Origin: Arthrobacter sp. SLBN-122
GTDB taxonomy: Bacteria > Actinomycetota > Actinomycetes > Actinomycetales > Micrococcaceae
Direction: 5' to 3'
DNA: 64,000 nucleotides
Assembly (NCBI RefSeq): GCF_006715165.1
Contig: NZ_VFMS01000001.1
Span: 1,798,001 to 1,862,000, forward strand
Made by a program: the position numbers and the translations under genes. This document shows, piece by piece, positions 8,928 through 15,990 of this stretch; within the stretch, counting starts at the first letter, position 1, and each line of letters opens with the position of its first letter. The notes under the pieces are model-generated. The model was not told the origin of the DNA, did no database searches, and worked only from the letters and a program-made list of their open reading frames with translations.

Positions 8928-8965
8928 CCCGCCGCCCGCCGTCGGGCTTTATGAAAAGATCAACC

Positions 8966-10192
8966 ATGCACGCAATGCAGCACTCCAGCAAGCTTGAAAA
9001 CGTCCGGTACGAACTCCGGGGCCCGGTACTGCAGGCTGCCAAGAACATGGAGGCTGAGGGGCACCGGATCCTCAAGATGAACCTCGGGGACACGGCGCCG
9101 TTCGGCCTGGAGGCGCCGGAATCCGTGGTGGTGGACATGATCCACCACCTCCGCGGCGCCCAGGGCTACAGCGACTCAAAGGGCATCTTCACGGCACGGA
9201 CCGCCATATCGCAGTACTACCAGACGCGTGGCCTGATGAACATCGGGGTCGAGGACATCGTGATTGGCAACGGCGTCAGCGAATTGATCTCCATGAGCCT
9301 TCAGGCGTTCATGGAAAACGGCGACCAAATCCTGGTCCCGGCCCCGGACTACCCCTTGTGGACCGCCGCCGTGACCCTCACCGGCGGCAAGCCGGTGCAC
9401 TACCTCTGCGACGAGGCGGAGAACTGGTGGCCGGACATGGCAGACGTGGAAGTAAAGATCACCAGCCGCACCAAGGGCATCGTGATCATCAACCCGAACA
9501 ATCCCACCGGTGCCGTCTACCCCCGCCACATCCTGGAACAGTTCGCGGCGCTGGCCCGGAAGCACAACCTGGTCCTGTTCTCTGACGAGATCTACGAGAA
9601 GGTGCTCTACGAGGACGCCACGCATATCCACACCGCCTCCGTGGCCGAGGACGTGTGCTGCCTGACCTTCAGCGGGCTGTCCAAGGCCTACCGGATGCCG
9701 GGCTACCGGGCAGGATGGGTGGCCATCACCGGGCCGCTTGCCGCTACCGCCGCCTACCGTGAAGGCCTTGAGCTGCTGGCTTCGCTGCGCCTGTGCGCCA
9801 ACGTTCCTGCCCAGCACGCCATCCAGACCTGCCTGGGCGGCTACCAGAGCATCGAGGCCCTGGTGCAGCCCGGCGGCCGGCTGCGGGAGCAGCGGGACCT
9901 TGCCCACCAGCTCCTTACTGCCATTCCCGGCGTAACGTGCGTGCCGGCGTCGGGCGCCATGTACCTGTTCCCCCGCCTGGACCCGGAACTCTATCCGATC
10001 GCCAACGACGAGAAATTCGTCCTGGACCTGCTCCGGGACCAAAAGATCCTGATCTCCCACGGCTCGGCCTTCAACTGGCCCGCGCCGGACCACTTCCGGT
10101 TCGTCATCCTTCCCTCGGTACTGGACATTGAGGAAGCTGTCCGGAGGATTTCCACCTTCCTTGCCGCCTACCGCAACGGCAGCGACGCCTGA
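8966..10192 (+). CDS. PLP-dependent aminotransferase, AlaA-like alanine transaminase
   Basis: A 408-residue fold-type I aminotransferase. YELRGPVLQAAKNMEAEGHRI, LNLGD-type wording (MNLGDTAPFG), the substrate loop PAPDYPLWTAAVT, NPNNPTGAVY, SDEIYEKVLY and the PLP lysine in FSGLSKAYRMPGYRAGW all fit the AlaA/AspC-Ib group, which transfers amino groups between alanine and 2-oxoglutarate in E. coli. The C-terminal carboxylate-binding Arg in HFRFVILP is present. ATG 8966 and ATG 8975 are both plausible; neither has a strong ribosome-binding site. It follows the GH13 gene by 38 bp and may be read from the same transcript. Confidence 0.88.
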   Translation: MHAMQHSSKLENVRYELRGPVLQAAKNMEAEGHRILKMNLGDTAPFGLEAPESVVVDMIHHLRGAQGYSDSKGIFTARTAISQYYQTRGLMNIGVEDIVIGNGVSELISMSLQAFMENGDQILVPAPDYPLWTAAVTLTGGKPVHYLCDEAENWWPDMADVEVKITSRTKGIVIINPNNPTGAVYPRHILEQFAALARKHNLVLFSDEIYEKVLYEDATHIHTASVAEDVCCLTFSGLSKAYRMPGYRAGWVAITGPLAATAAYREGLELLASLRLCANVPAQHAIQTCLGGYQSIEALVQPGGRLREQRDLAHQLLTAIPGVTCVPASGAMYLFPRLDPELYPIANDEKFVLDLLRDQKILISHGSAFNWPAPDHFRFVILPSVLDIEEAVRRISTFLAAYRNGSDA

Positions 10193-10329
10193 AAGCGACA
10201 GACACGAAACCGGTGCGGCGCGAAGAACTAACCGCACGCTAACCGCGGGGAAACCGCTGCGCAACATTCGCGGCCCACACTGGGTAGTGCAGGCAAGAGC
10301 CGGCACCAGCTCCAGCCAGGAGGCCCCCG

Positions 10330-10566
10330 ATGTTGAAGAAAGCGACCACGCATGTAACCAGAATCCGCGCACTGGACCAGCTCCACCGCGGTGACGAAAT
10401 CGAAGCCCGCCTCTCCGTGGGACCTTCCTACGACGACGTGGTGATCCGCCGCGGCAGCGTGCAGGAAACGGCGCCCGGCATCGGAGTGGTGTGGATCCTG
10501 GACCGGATCACGGGGGTCCGGAAGGCCATCAATACGGACGAGTGCAGCGTTTGGCGCGTGGCATAG
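10330..10566 (+). CDS. small conserved hypothetical protein, 78 aa
   Basis: Preceded by CAGGAGG at a suitable distance, this ORF encodes a soluble basic/acidic protein with a strand-rich pattern: EIEARLSVGPSYDDVVIRRGSVQET followed by GIGVVWILDRITGVRKAIN. The alternation suggests a small beta-barrel. No transmembrane segment or signal is visible. I do not recognise a named family, though it looks like a real gene by its ribosome-binding site and codon use. It stands alone between the aminotransferase and the convergent MoaD-like gene. Confidence 0.65.
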   Translation: MLKKATTHVTRIRALDQLHRGDEIEARLSVGPSYDDVVIRRGSVQETAPGIGVVWILDRITGVRKAINTDECSVWRVA

Positions 10567-10630
10567 CGAACTGGACGTGGGGCTGCGGGCGCAGCCAGTA
10601 AGGGCTGCCCGCGCCTTGCCCGCTTCCCTC

Positions 10631-10918
10631 TCAGCCGCCCGCGACAGACTGGATCACCAGGACTTCCTGCCCCGGCGCCACCTCGGTATCCAGGCCCTGC
10701 AACCGCCGCACCTCGTCACCGTTGACGTAGATGTTGACGAACCGCCGCAGCGCGCCGGTTTCGTCACGAAGCCGCCGGCCCAGCACCGCATGGTCGGAGG
10801 CCACCGCATCAAGCAGGCTTCTCACCGTCAACGGCCCTTCCGCGGGCGCAGTCAGCACCGACTGCCCGCCGGCCAGGGGCTGCAGGACACTGGGCAGCAG
10901 CAGCGAAATCTCAGCCAC
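10631..10918 (-). CDS. MoaD/ThiS-family ubiquitin-like sulfur-carrier protein
   Basis: A 95-residue beta-grasp protein: VAEISLLLPSVLQPLAGGQ, a helix region LLDAVASDHAVLGRRL, the strand RFVNIYVNGDEVRRLQGLDTEVAPGQEVLVIQSV, and the diagnostic C-terminal Gly-Gly that carries a thiocarboxylate in this superfamily. The GTG start at 10918 overlaps the end of the propeller gene by 8 bp, so the two are coupled. No molybdopterin or thiamin gene lies nearby, which argues against simple MoaD or ThiS roles. Pairing with a BNR propeller gene is something I recall from other actinobacteria. Its activating enzyme must lie elsewhere. Confidence 0.85.
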   Translation of the reverse strand: MAEISLLLPSVLQPLAGGQSVLTAPAEGPLTVRSLLDAVASDHAVLGRRLRDETGALRRFVNIYVNGDEVRRLQGLDTEVAPGQEVLVIQSVAGG

Positions 10919-12020
10919 CTGCCACCACGGCTGCCCTGACGCACAGGACATCCGGCAGGTGGGAAGCCACCTCCCTGAACGTCTCCCCTTCATCCGCACT
11001 CGCATAGACCGTCCCGCCGCGCGTACCGAAGTACACCCCGGCGGGATCTGCGGTGTCCACGGCCGCCGCGTCCCGGAGCACGCTGTTGTATTCGTGCTCA
11101 GGGAGTCCGGTACTGAGGCGCTTCCAGGTGTTCCCGGCGTCGTCCGTGCGGTGGACGGCGAGCTTTCCTTCGGGAGGGATGCGTTCGCCGTCGGCCTTCA
11201 GCGGAACAACCCAGGCGGTGCCGTCCCGGCGTGGATGGGTGAGCATCACGAAGCCGAAGTCGGCCGGCAGGCCCTCCGCGATGGAGTTCCAGTTGTCTGC
11301 GTTGTCATCCGTCCGGTAGACCCCGTGGTGGTTCTGGGCGTACAGGCGTCCTTCCACCGCGGCATCCGCGGCGATCTTGTGCACGCACTGGCCGAACTCC
11401 GGGTTGGGGTCCGGCATGAAGTAGGCCGAGATGCCCTTGTTGCGTGCTTCCCAGGAGGTGCCGCCGTCGAGCGACCGGTACACGCCGCCGGTGCTCATGG
11501 CAACATACACCGTTTCCCCGGCCGGCTGGACCACGATCGAGTGCGCAGCCGCCCCGCCGTAGCCTGCTCCCCATTCAGTGCGGTGCGGGTGGTCCCACAG
11601 GCCGCGGTTCAGCTCGAAGTGCTCCCCGCCGTCCGTGGATTTCCAGACGGAAATCGGTTCTGCTCCCGCCCACACAACTCCTGGACGGGACTCGGCGTCC
11701 GGGTAAATCTGCCAGACGCGCTCAAGTGCCGCCCCTGTGTCCTCCGGGAACGTGATGGCGCCCTGTTCCGGCTCGGACCAGGTGGCACCAAGGTCATCCG
11801 AGTGGGCCACCGTTGGTCCCCAGTGCGGGCTGCGGACACCCACCAGGATGCGGGTGCGGCCCTCCCTGGTATCGATCCCGATGCTGGGGATCTCCGACAT
11901 AAGGAAGTGCGGGCCCGTGAAGGACCACTCCTGCCGGTCCCGGCTGGTGGCCAGCCAGAGCCCTTTCTTGGTGCCGATTGCCAGGACGAATGATTCTGCC
12001 GCCGTTGCCATGCGCTCCAT
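10911..12020 (-). CDS. BNR/Asp-box beta-propeller protein (exo-sialidase-like fold)
   Basis: A 369-residue protein built of repeated Asp-box blades: ISVWKSTDGGEHFELNRG, GVYRSLDGGTSWEARNKG, GVYRTDDNADNWNSI, LAVHRTDDAGNTWKRLS and TVYASADEGETF. There is no signal peptide, so it is probably cytoplasmic. The sialidase Arg triad and the FRIP motif are not evident, so hydrolase activity is unlikely despite the usual annotation. Curiously the protein itself ends in AVVAGG, like the MoaD-like partner it overlaps by 8 bp. The start is ambiguous between ATG 12020 and ATG 12011. A 66-residue gene precedes it in the same direction. Confidence 0.8.
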   Translation of the reverse strand: MERMATAAESFVLAIGTKKGLWLATSRDRQEWSFTGPHFLMSEIPSIGIDTREGRTRILVGVRSPHWGPTVAHSDDLGATWSEPEQGAITFPEDTGAALERVWQIYPDAESRPGVVWAGAEPISVWKSTDGGEHFELNRGLWDHPHRTEWGAGYGGAAAHSIVVQPAGETVYVAMSTGGVYRSLDGGTSWEARNKGISAYFMPDPNPEFGQCVHKIAADAAVEGRLYAQNHHGVYRTDDNADNWNSIAEGLPADFGFVMLTHPRRDGTAWVVPLKADGERIPPEGKLAVHRTDDAGNTWKRLSTGLPEHEYNSVLRDAAAVDTADPAGVYFGTRGGTVYASADEGETFREVASHLPDVLCVRAAVVAGG

Positions 12021-12091
12021 GCAACCACCGCAGGGGCCCGCCCGCAATGCTTTTCACCCCTGCCGTCACCCCTTCCGATCCGGCAGGGGCC

Positions 12092-12292
12092 TCAGTCGAC
12101 GAACTCGGACTGCGTTTCGATGAAGTCCCAGTCCGCAGCCGTCAGTACGGCAGCGGGATTGCCGGGGTGCGGGCCGCCGGCTTCGGCAATGCCCTGGAGG
12201 ACCGGGAGCGGCAGTTCGTCGGCACGGAGGTTCCCGCGCAGCCACTCCTTGCTGTCGAGGTCCAGGTCCAGCCACCACATGAAGATTTCCAT
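12092..12292 (-). CDS. small hypothetical protein, 66 aa
   Basis: A good ribosome-binding site (AAGGGGG) precedes ATG 12292. The product starts MEIFMWWLDLDLDSKEWLRGNL, is acidic, and has no membrane segment; TAADWDFIETQSEFVD forms its C-terminus. I recognise no family. It is the first gene of the minus-strand run that continues with the propeller (71 bp downstream) and the MoaD-like gene, so it may share their function. Confidence 0.6.
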   Translation of the reverse strand: MEIFMWWLDLDLDSKEWLRGNLRADELPLPVLQGIAEAGGPHPGNPAAVLTAADWDFIETQSEFVD

Positions 12293-12429
12293 GAATCCCC
12301 CTTCCCGGGTTGGTTTAAACGTTAGGCGTGGCCCCGACGGCGGACAAGGTGCTGCAGCGGAAGCAGGTGGGCGCAGGCGGTGCTTAGGGTACTGGCAGGT
12401 AACGTGGCTGGTCAGCGCCCGATAAAGAC

Positions 12430-12473
12430 GAGTACTCCCTACTGGCGACTGCCGCAGGACGCGCCCCTAGCCT
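12430..12473 (+). promoter_or_regulatory. GAGTACTC compound promoter, copy A (surface-protein gene)
   Basis: GAGTACTC-C-CTAC-T-GG (12430-12445) is followed 22 nt later by the -10-like TAGCCT (12468-12473). The 18-bp spacing from a weak -35 (GGCGAC, 12444-12449) to the -10 is standard. The predicted leader to ATG 12572 is about 90 nt. The same element at the same spacing precedes the genes at 39178 (copy B) and 47747 (copy C, minus strand). Confidence 0.65.
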
Positions 12474-12571
12474 GAAATCTCAAAGCAAGCTGACCGTGCT
12501 GCTGGGGCATACGGCGTCACCGCTGACCTTTCCTCGCCATGGTCCGTTTCACACATATATGGGGAGACAAC

Positions 12572-13492
12572 ATGAAACGCACCTTAGCAACAATGGGGGT
12601 GGTAGGGCTTGGCCTTATCAGCCTCACAGCGCCTGCCATCGCGGCTTCCGACCAAGCGGTGCTCGTCCACTCGGACGGCAGCGCCCTGATACCGCTGGAG
12701 ATCAATGTCAACGGCGGCGGCAACGCCGGCGGCGGAACCGACAACGGCGGCGGCAACGGCGGAACCAACAACGGCGGCGGCAACGATGGCGGCGGTGGGG
12801 GCACCAACAACGGCGGCGGCAACGGTGGCGGCGGTGGGGGCACCAACAACGGCGGCGGCAACGGTGGCGGCGGTGGGGGCACCAACAACGGCGGCGGCAA
12901 CGGCGGCGGCGGTGGGGGCACCAACAACGGCGGCGGCAACGGTGGCGGCGGTGGGGGCACCAACAACGGCGGCGGCAACGGCGGCGGCGGTGGGGGCACC
13001 AACAACGGCGGCGGCAACGGTGGCGGCGGTGGGGGCACCAACAACGGCGGTGGGGGCACCAACAACGGCGGCGGCAACGGCGGTGGCGGTGGTGGCACCA
13101 ACAACGGCGGCGGCAACGGCGGAAACACAGGCGGCGACACCGGCGGCGGCGACACCGGCGGAAACACAGGCGGCGAGACCGGCGGCGGCGACACCGGCAT
13201 AAACACCAACACCGGCATAAGCACCAACACCGGAACCGACACCAACACCGGAACAGGTCTCGTCACTGTGGTTCCGAACGCTACAGTCCCCGCCAAGAAG
13301 CCGACTGCCGCACCCAAGGCTGCTGTCCCGGCCCCGGCCGCCGTCGGAACCAACCAGGGCTACAACGCCCAGACGGCGGTGGGAGCACCTGACGGCTTGC
13401 CCGGCTGGCTCGTAGGCCTGGGAGCGCTGGCTGCCGCAGGGACCGCGGTGGCAGTACGGCGCCAGTCGCGTCCGATGCACACGGCCGGCTAG
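12572..13492 (+). CDS. secreted Gly/Asn-repeat cell-surface protein, probable class F sortase substrate
   Basis: A 306-residue exported protein. A classical signal peptide (MKRTLATMGVVGLGLISL, cleavage after the AIA-A region near residue 26) is followed by about 40 ordinary residues, then a low-complexity domain of 13-residue units NNGGGNGGGGGGT, then a TGGD/TGGN and NTGT-rich stretch, and an Ala/Pro/Lys linker. The C-terminus has the layout of a wall-sorting signal: a DGLPGW segment, a hydrophobic stretch (VGLGALAAAGTAVAV) and RRQSR. A canonical LPXTG is absent. The downstream class F sortase gene makes this its likely substrate. ATG 12572 follows GGGGAGA. Transcription probably starts from the GAGTACTC promoter. 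Function unknown; a structural or adhesive coat component is my inference. Confidence 0.8.
   Translation: MKRTLATMGVVGLGLISLTAPAIAASDQAVLVHSDGSALIPLEINVNGGGNAGGGTDNGGGNGGTNNGGGNDGGGGGTNNGGGNGGGGGGTNNGGGNGGGGGGTNNGGGNGGGGGGTNNGGGNGGGGGGTNNGGGNGGGGGGTNNGGGNGGGGGGTNNGGGGTNNGGGNGGGGGGTNNGGGNGGNTGGDTGGGDTGGNTGGETGGGDTGINTNTGISTNTGTDTNTGTGLVTVVPNATVPAKKPTAAPKAAVPAPAAVGTNQGYNAQTAVGAPDGLPGWLVGLGALAAAGTAVAVRRQSRPMHTAG
12766..13120 (+). repeat. in-frame 39-bp tandem repeat array
   Basis: About seven consecutive 39-bp units (13 codons: Asn-Asn-Gly3-Asn-Gly6-Thr, first copy with Asp), then one 21-bp short unit, another 39-bp unit and a partial one. Units differ mainly at synonymous GGT/GGC positions, which alternate between neighbouring copies. 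All lengths are multiples of three, so copy-number change would not break the frame. Array edges are approximate. Confidence 0.9.
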
Positions 13493-13527
13493 CCGGAACA
13501 CCGCCACTACAGGTGGCCCTCTGACAA

Positions 13528-13564
13528 GGAAGGCGTTCTGCCAGTGCCCGGCAGGACGCCTTCC
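13528..13564 (+). terminator. intercistronic hairpin between surface protein and sortase
   Basis: GGAAGGCGTTCTGCC (13528-13542) pairs with GGCAGGACGCCTTCC (13550-13564) with one G-U pair and a 7-nt loop. It lacks a proper T-tract, so it may act as an attenuator or mRNA stabiliser that keeps the surface protein transcript in excess over the sortase. Confidence 0.6.
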
Positions 13565-13594
13565 TTCCACCTCCGCCGACCCCTAAGGAATGCA

Positions 13595-14407
13595 ATGCGC
13601 CAGCACCGAAGCCAACACGCAGCGCCCCTGCGGCGCGGCATCCTGCGGTGGAACCGGGGCGATCTGGTCATCCTGGTGTGTGGATTCCTCGCCTTCCTGT
13701 CGTTCACGTTCGGCGCTCCCCTGTTCCAGCCTTCGGCCTTGTCCCACCCCGCAACCCTTTCCCACCCCACAGCCCTCGCCCACCCCGCACCGCTGCCTGC
13801 TGCCGGGAATGCCCCTGCGGCCACGGCACCCTCTGATGGCGGGGCCGCGGACGGGGCAGCTCCGATCGCGGAGACCGGCGGACCGGCCGGGGCAGCTGTG
13901 CCGGCCAACCCTGCGGACGCCCAAACGCCGGGCTCTCCGGGAGCGGCAGGGCCCGAACTTCCTGCTGCTGCCCCGCCCGTCCGCATCCATTACCCAGCCG
14001 CGGACTTTGACATTGCAGTCCACCCTCTGGACCTTGACGGCGAAGCCCAATCCAGCCGGACCATCGAACCCCCTGCCACCAAGGATGGGTACTGGCTTAC
14101 CCCGTTCGGGATTCCCGGCAAGGGTTCCGGCAACACTACCTACGTCATTGGCCACAGCTGGGAGGGTGCGGACGCCCCCTTCAACCACTTGAGCTCCGCG
14201 GCCGCCGTCGGCGACAGCCTGGAAGTGGGGACTACTGAGGGAACCATTACATACCGGGTGGACAGCATCACCACCTACGTGAAGTCCGGCCTCAAGGACA
14301 GCCCGGTGTGGGACATGGTGCCCAACCGGCTGGTCCTCATCAGCTGCTACACCGAGGATCCCTGGGGCAAGAACGTGGTGGTCACTGCGTACCCCGCGCT
14401 TTCCTGA
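13595..14407 (+). CDS. class F sortase
   Basis: A 270-residue membrane-anchored transpeptidase. A basic N-terminus is followed by one transmembrane helix (LVILVCGFLAFLSFTFG), a long Ala/Pro/His-rich extracellular linker with SHPATL-like short repeats, and the sortase barrel from about residue 130. TYVIGHSW holds the catalytic His187 and LVLISCYTED the catalytic Cys251. Sortases cut a C-terminal sorting motif and join the protein to the cell wall. It directly follows the repeat protein gene across a hairpin, so that protein is the likely substrate. ATG 13595 follows TAAGGAA. Confidence 0.87.
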   Translation: MRQHRSQHAAPLRRGILRWNRGDLVILVCGFLAFLSFTFGAPLFQPSALSHPATLSHPTALAHPAPLPAAGNAPAATAPSDGGAADGAAPIAETGGPAGAAVPANPADAQTPGSPGAAGPELPAAAPPVRIHYPAADFDIAVHPLDLDGEAQSSRTIEPPATKDGYWLTPFGIPGKGSGNTTYVIGHSWEGADAPFNHLSSAAAVGDSLEVGTTEGTITYRVDSITTYVKSGLKDSPVWDMVPNRLVLISCYTEDPWGKNVVVTAYPALS

Positions 14408-14504
14408 CGCCTTCACTGCAGGCGTCCCTTAGGCCTCGGCGCGCTGGTTCGCAGGGCCCAACGTACCTGTTCACACCAATCAGGGCGGGCGGACAATTGT
14501 CTGC

Positions 14505-15017
14505 ATGACATGGGAAAACTTCGACGTCGCCCCGCTGCTGGTGGGAATCATGCCCAAACAGCACCCGGAGGTTCTCCGGGCTGCGGCCATGCTGGCCTCC
14601 CGGCTCTCCGTGCCGCTGGTCTGCGCCTACGTGGACGAAGCCAGCTACCTGGTGGAATGGGATCCGGCCCGCTCCGCCCACCGGCTTTCCCTGCACCCGG
14701 ACAAAGATGACGACATGCTGGCACTGTCAACGGAGTTGAAGGAACAGGTCCAGGCAACAGTGGACAAGCTCCCGTCCGACGGCAGGTCCATCCAGTGGTC
14801 CTTCCGCACTCTGACGGGGGACCCCGCCCGGGCCCTGGCCCAACTGGCCGCCGAAGTGGACGCCCCAATGATCATTGTGGGCACCTCCGAACGCGGGTTC
14901 ACGCATCGGCTGTCGGAGGCCCTCAACGGCTCGGTGGGGCAGTGGCTAAGCCACCACCAAGGCCGGCCGGTGCTGGTGGTTCCCTACCGGATGCCTGCTC
15001 ACGAGGACAGGCCCTGA
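14505..15017 (+). CDS. universal stress protein (UspA family)
   Basis: A single-domain 170-residue Usp protein: LVGIMPKQHPEVLRAAAMLASRLSVPLVCAYV at the N-terminus and the ATP-binding G-2x-G-9x-G-S pattern spread over IIVGTSERGFTHRLSEALNGSVGQWL near the C-terminus. Such proteins bind ATP or AMP and rise under stress or stationary phase; the exact role is unknown. It is transcribed alone in the plus direction, 98 bp after the sortase gene. The strong terminator at 15174-15218 lies 156 bp after its stop. Confidence 0.88.
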   Translation: MTWENFDVAPLLVGIMPKQHPEVLRAAAMLASRLSVPLVCAYVDEASYLVEWDPARSAHRLSLHPDKDDDMLALSTELKEQVQATVDKLPSDGRSIQWSFRTLTGDPARALAQLAAEVDAPMIIVGTSERGFTHRLSEALNGSVGQWLSHHQGRPVLVVPYRMPAHEDRP

Positions 15018-15173
15018 GCAGCGGAATTCCGGGGGAAATACGCACGTTGGAGGCCGGCTTAAAGTAAAGCGAAAGTAGTTATTCGTGGTGCTGGCGCGGG
15101 GCCGGTACCAGCCAGTAAGCTGATTCAAGCAAGGCCGGTCCACTCCAGTGGAAACCGGGATTGCCCAAGAGCT

Positions 15174-15218
15174 GCTCCGGAGTGCGTATCCCCCAATAAC
15201 GCACTCCGGAGCTTTTTT
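15174..15218 (+). terminator. strong Rho-independent terminator; 15018-15173 has no gene
   Basis: GCTCCGGAGTGCGT (15174-15187) pairs perfectly with ACGCACTCCGGAGC (15199-15212) and is followed by TTTTTT. The loop contains CCCCC. The preceding 156 bp carry no convincing ORF but include another hairpin (CCGGTCCACT and AGTGGAAACCGG around 15135-15160), so the stretch is either the 3' end of the stress-protein mRNA or a small RNA. Confidence 0.85.
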
Positions 15219-15250
15219 GTGCCCTTAAACCTGCCGCCGGACCACGGACA

Positions 15251-15293
15251 TATACCCCCTGGGGGTACTTGCACTGATACCCCCTCAGGGTAT
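15251..15293. promoter_or_regulatory. two CsoR operators
   Basis: Operator 1 is TACCCCC-T-GGGGGTA (15253-15267); operator 2 is ATACCC-N5-GGGTAT (15277-15293). Both are the G-rich pseudo-palindromes known for CsoR. The second ends 11 bp before the csoR start, so it should block the promoter until copper binds. Confidence 0.85.
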
Positions 15294-15304
15294 ATGTTTA
15301 CTGC

Positions 15305-15670
15305 ATGAACGCTATCGAAGAAGCCGTCGCGGCCCTGGCAGCTGACGCTCCGGCCACGGAGGCCGGCGGTGCAGTCCATCACGGCTACACGGGAAACAAG
15401 GATGCATACCTTCGCCGGCTGAAGCGCATTGAGGGGCAGGTCCGGGGCATTGCCCGGATGGTGGATGAGGACAAATACTGCATCGACATCCTCACCCAGG
15501 TTGCCGCCGTCACCAAGGCCCTGCACGCCGTCAGCCTCGGGCTGGTCGAGGAACACATCGGCCACTGCGTGGTGGGTGCCGCCTCAGAACCGGACCCGGA
15601 AGCACGCGCTGAGGCCATCGATGCCAAGGTCAAGGAAGCCGCCGACGCCATCGGCCGCCTCCTTCGCTGA
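15305..15670 (+). CDS. csoR: copper-sensing repressor CsoR
   Basis: A 121-residue all-helical DUF156 repressor. The copper ligands follow the family spacing exactly: Cys59 (KYCIDILTQ), His84 and Cys88 (EEHIGHCVVG), equivalent to Cys36-His61-Cys65 of the Mycobacterium protein. The DNA-contact region YLRRLKRIEGQVRGIARM is intact. An N-terminal extension of about 25 residues is Ala-rich. With Cu(I) bound the protein releases DNA. It heads an operon with the chaperone and ATPase genes and is preceded by two operators, so it is autoregulated. Confidence 0.95.
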   Translation: MNAIEEAVAALAADAPATEAGGAVHHGYTGNKDAYLRRLKRIEGQVRGIARMVDEDKYCIDILTQVAAVTKALHAVSLGLVEEHIGHCVVGAASEPDPEARAEAIDAKVKEAADAIGRLLR

Positions 15671-15723
15671 CACCACTCACACCCAAACCCCGGCCACCGC
15701 TGGCCCCCACAAAGGAGCAAGCC

Positions 15724-15963
15724 ATGAGCACCACCTCCCCCACCACCACGACCATCAGCGTTTCCGGCATGACCTGCGGGCACTGCGTGTCGGCCGTCAG
15801 TGAAGAACTCGAGGCTCTGGAAGGCGTTGAAGCAGTGGACGTCGATCTGAACGCCGGCGGCATTTCCACCGTGACCATCACCTCAAGCAAGGAACTCCCG
15901 CCCTCCGACATCGGGGAAGCCGTCGCCGAGGCGGGCTACCTGGTCGTCGCCAACGAGGCCTAG
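15724..15963 (+). CDS. copZ: CopZ-like copper chaperone
   Basis: A 79-residue heavy-metal-associated (HMA) domain protein. The metal loop SGMTCGHCVSAV holds the CxxC pair that binds Cu(I), and the remainder shows the ferredoxin-like beta-alpha-beta-beta-alpha-beta pattern ending in EAGYLVV. It would hand Cu(I) to the ATPase encoded 27 bp downstream and to CsoR. It is preceded by AAAGGAGC, an excellent ribosome-binding site. Confidence 0.93.
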   Translation: MSTTSPTTTTISVSGMTCGHCVSAVSEELEALEGVEAVDVDLNAGGISTVTITSSKELPPSDIGEAVAEAGYLVVANEA

Positions 15964-15990
15964 AAACCTCAACACCACCGGAAAGCTGAC

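Noticed and set aside
10911..12020. Annotation as an active sialidase
   Set aside because: Asp boxes are present, but the FRIP motif and Arg triad are not visible and there is no signal peptide.
12766..13120. CRISPR array
   Set aside because: The 39-bp units are contiguous without unique spacers and are in-frame protein repeats; there are no cas genes.
12517..13353. Antisense Pro/Val-rich frame over the 39-bp repeats
   Set aside because: The Pro-rich product is the mirror of the Gly/Asn repeat. It has no ribosome-binding site and spans the promoter and signal-peptide region of the real gene.
13400..13492. Canonical LPXTG sorting signal in the surface protein
   Set aside because: The nearest match is LPGW; the rest of the signal (hydrophobic stretch and basic end) is present but the motif is not canonical.
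15174..15218. 6C RNA motif
   Set aside because: The loop has only five C, and the partner hairpin upstream lacks a C-rich loop; a plain terminator explains it better.
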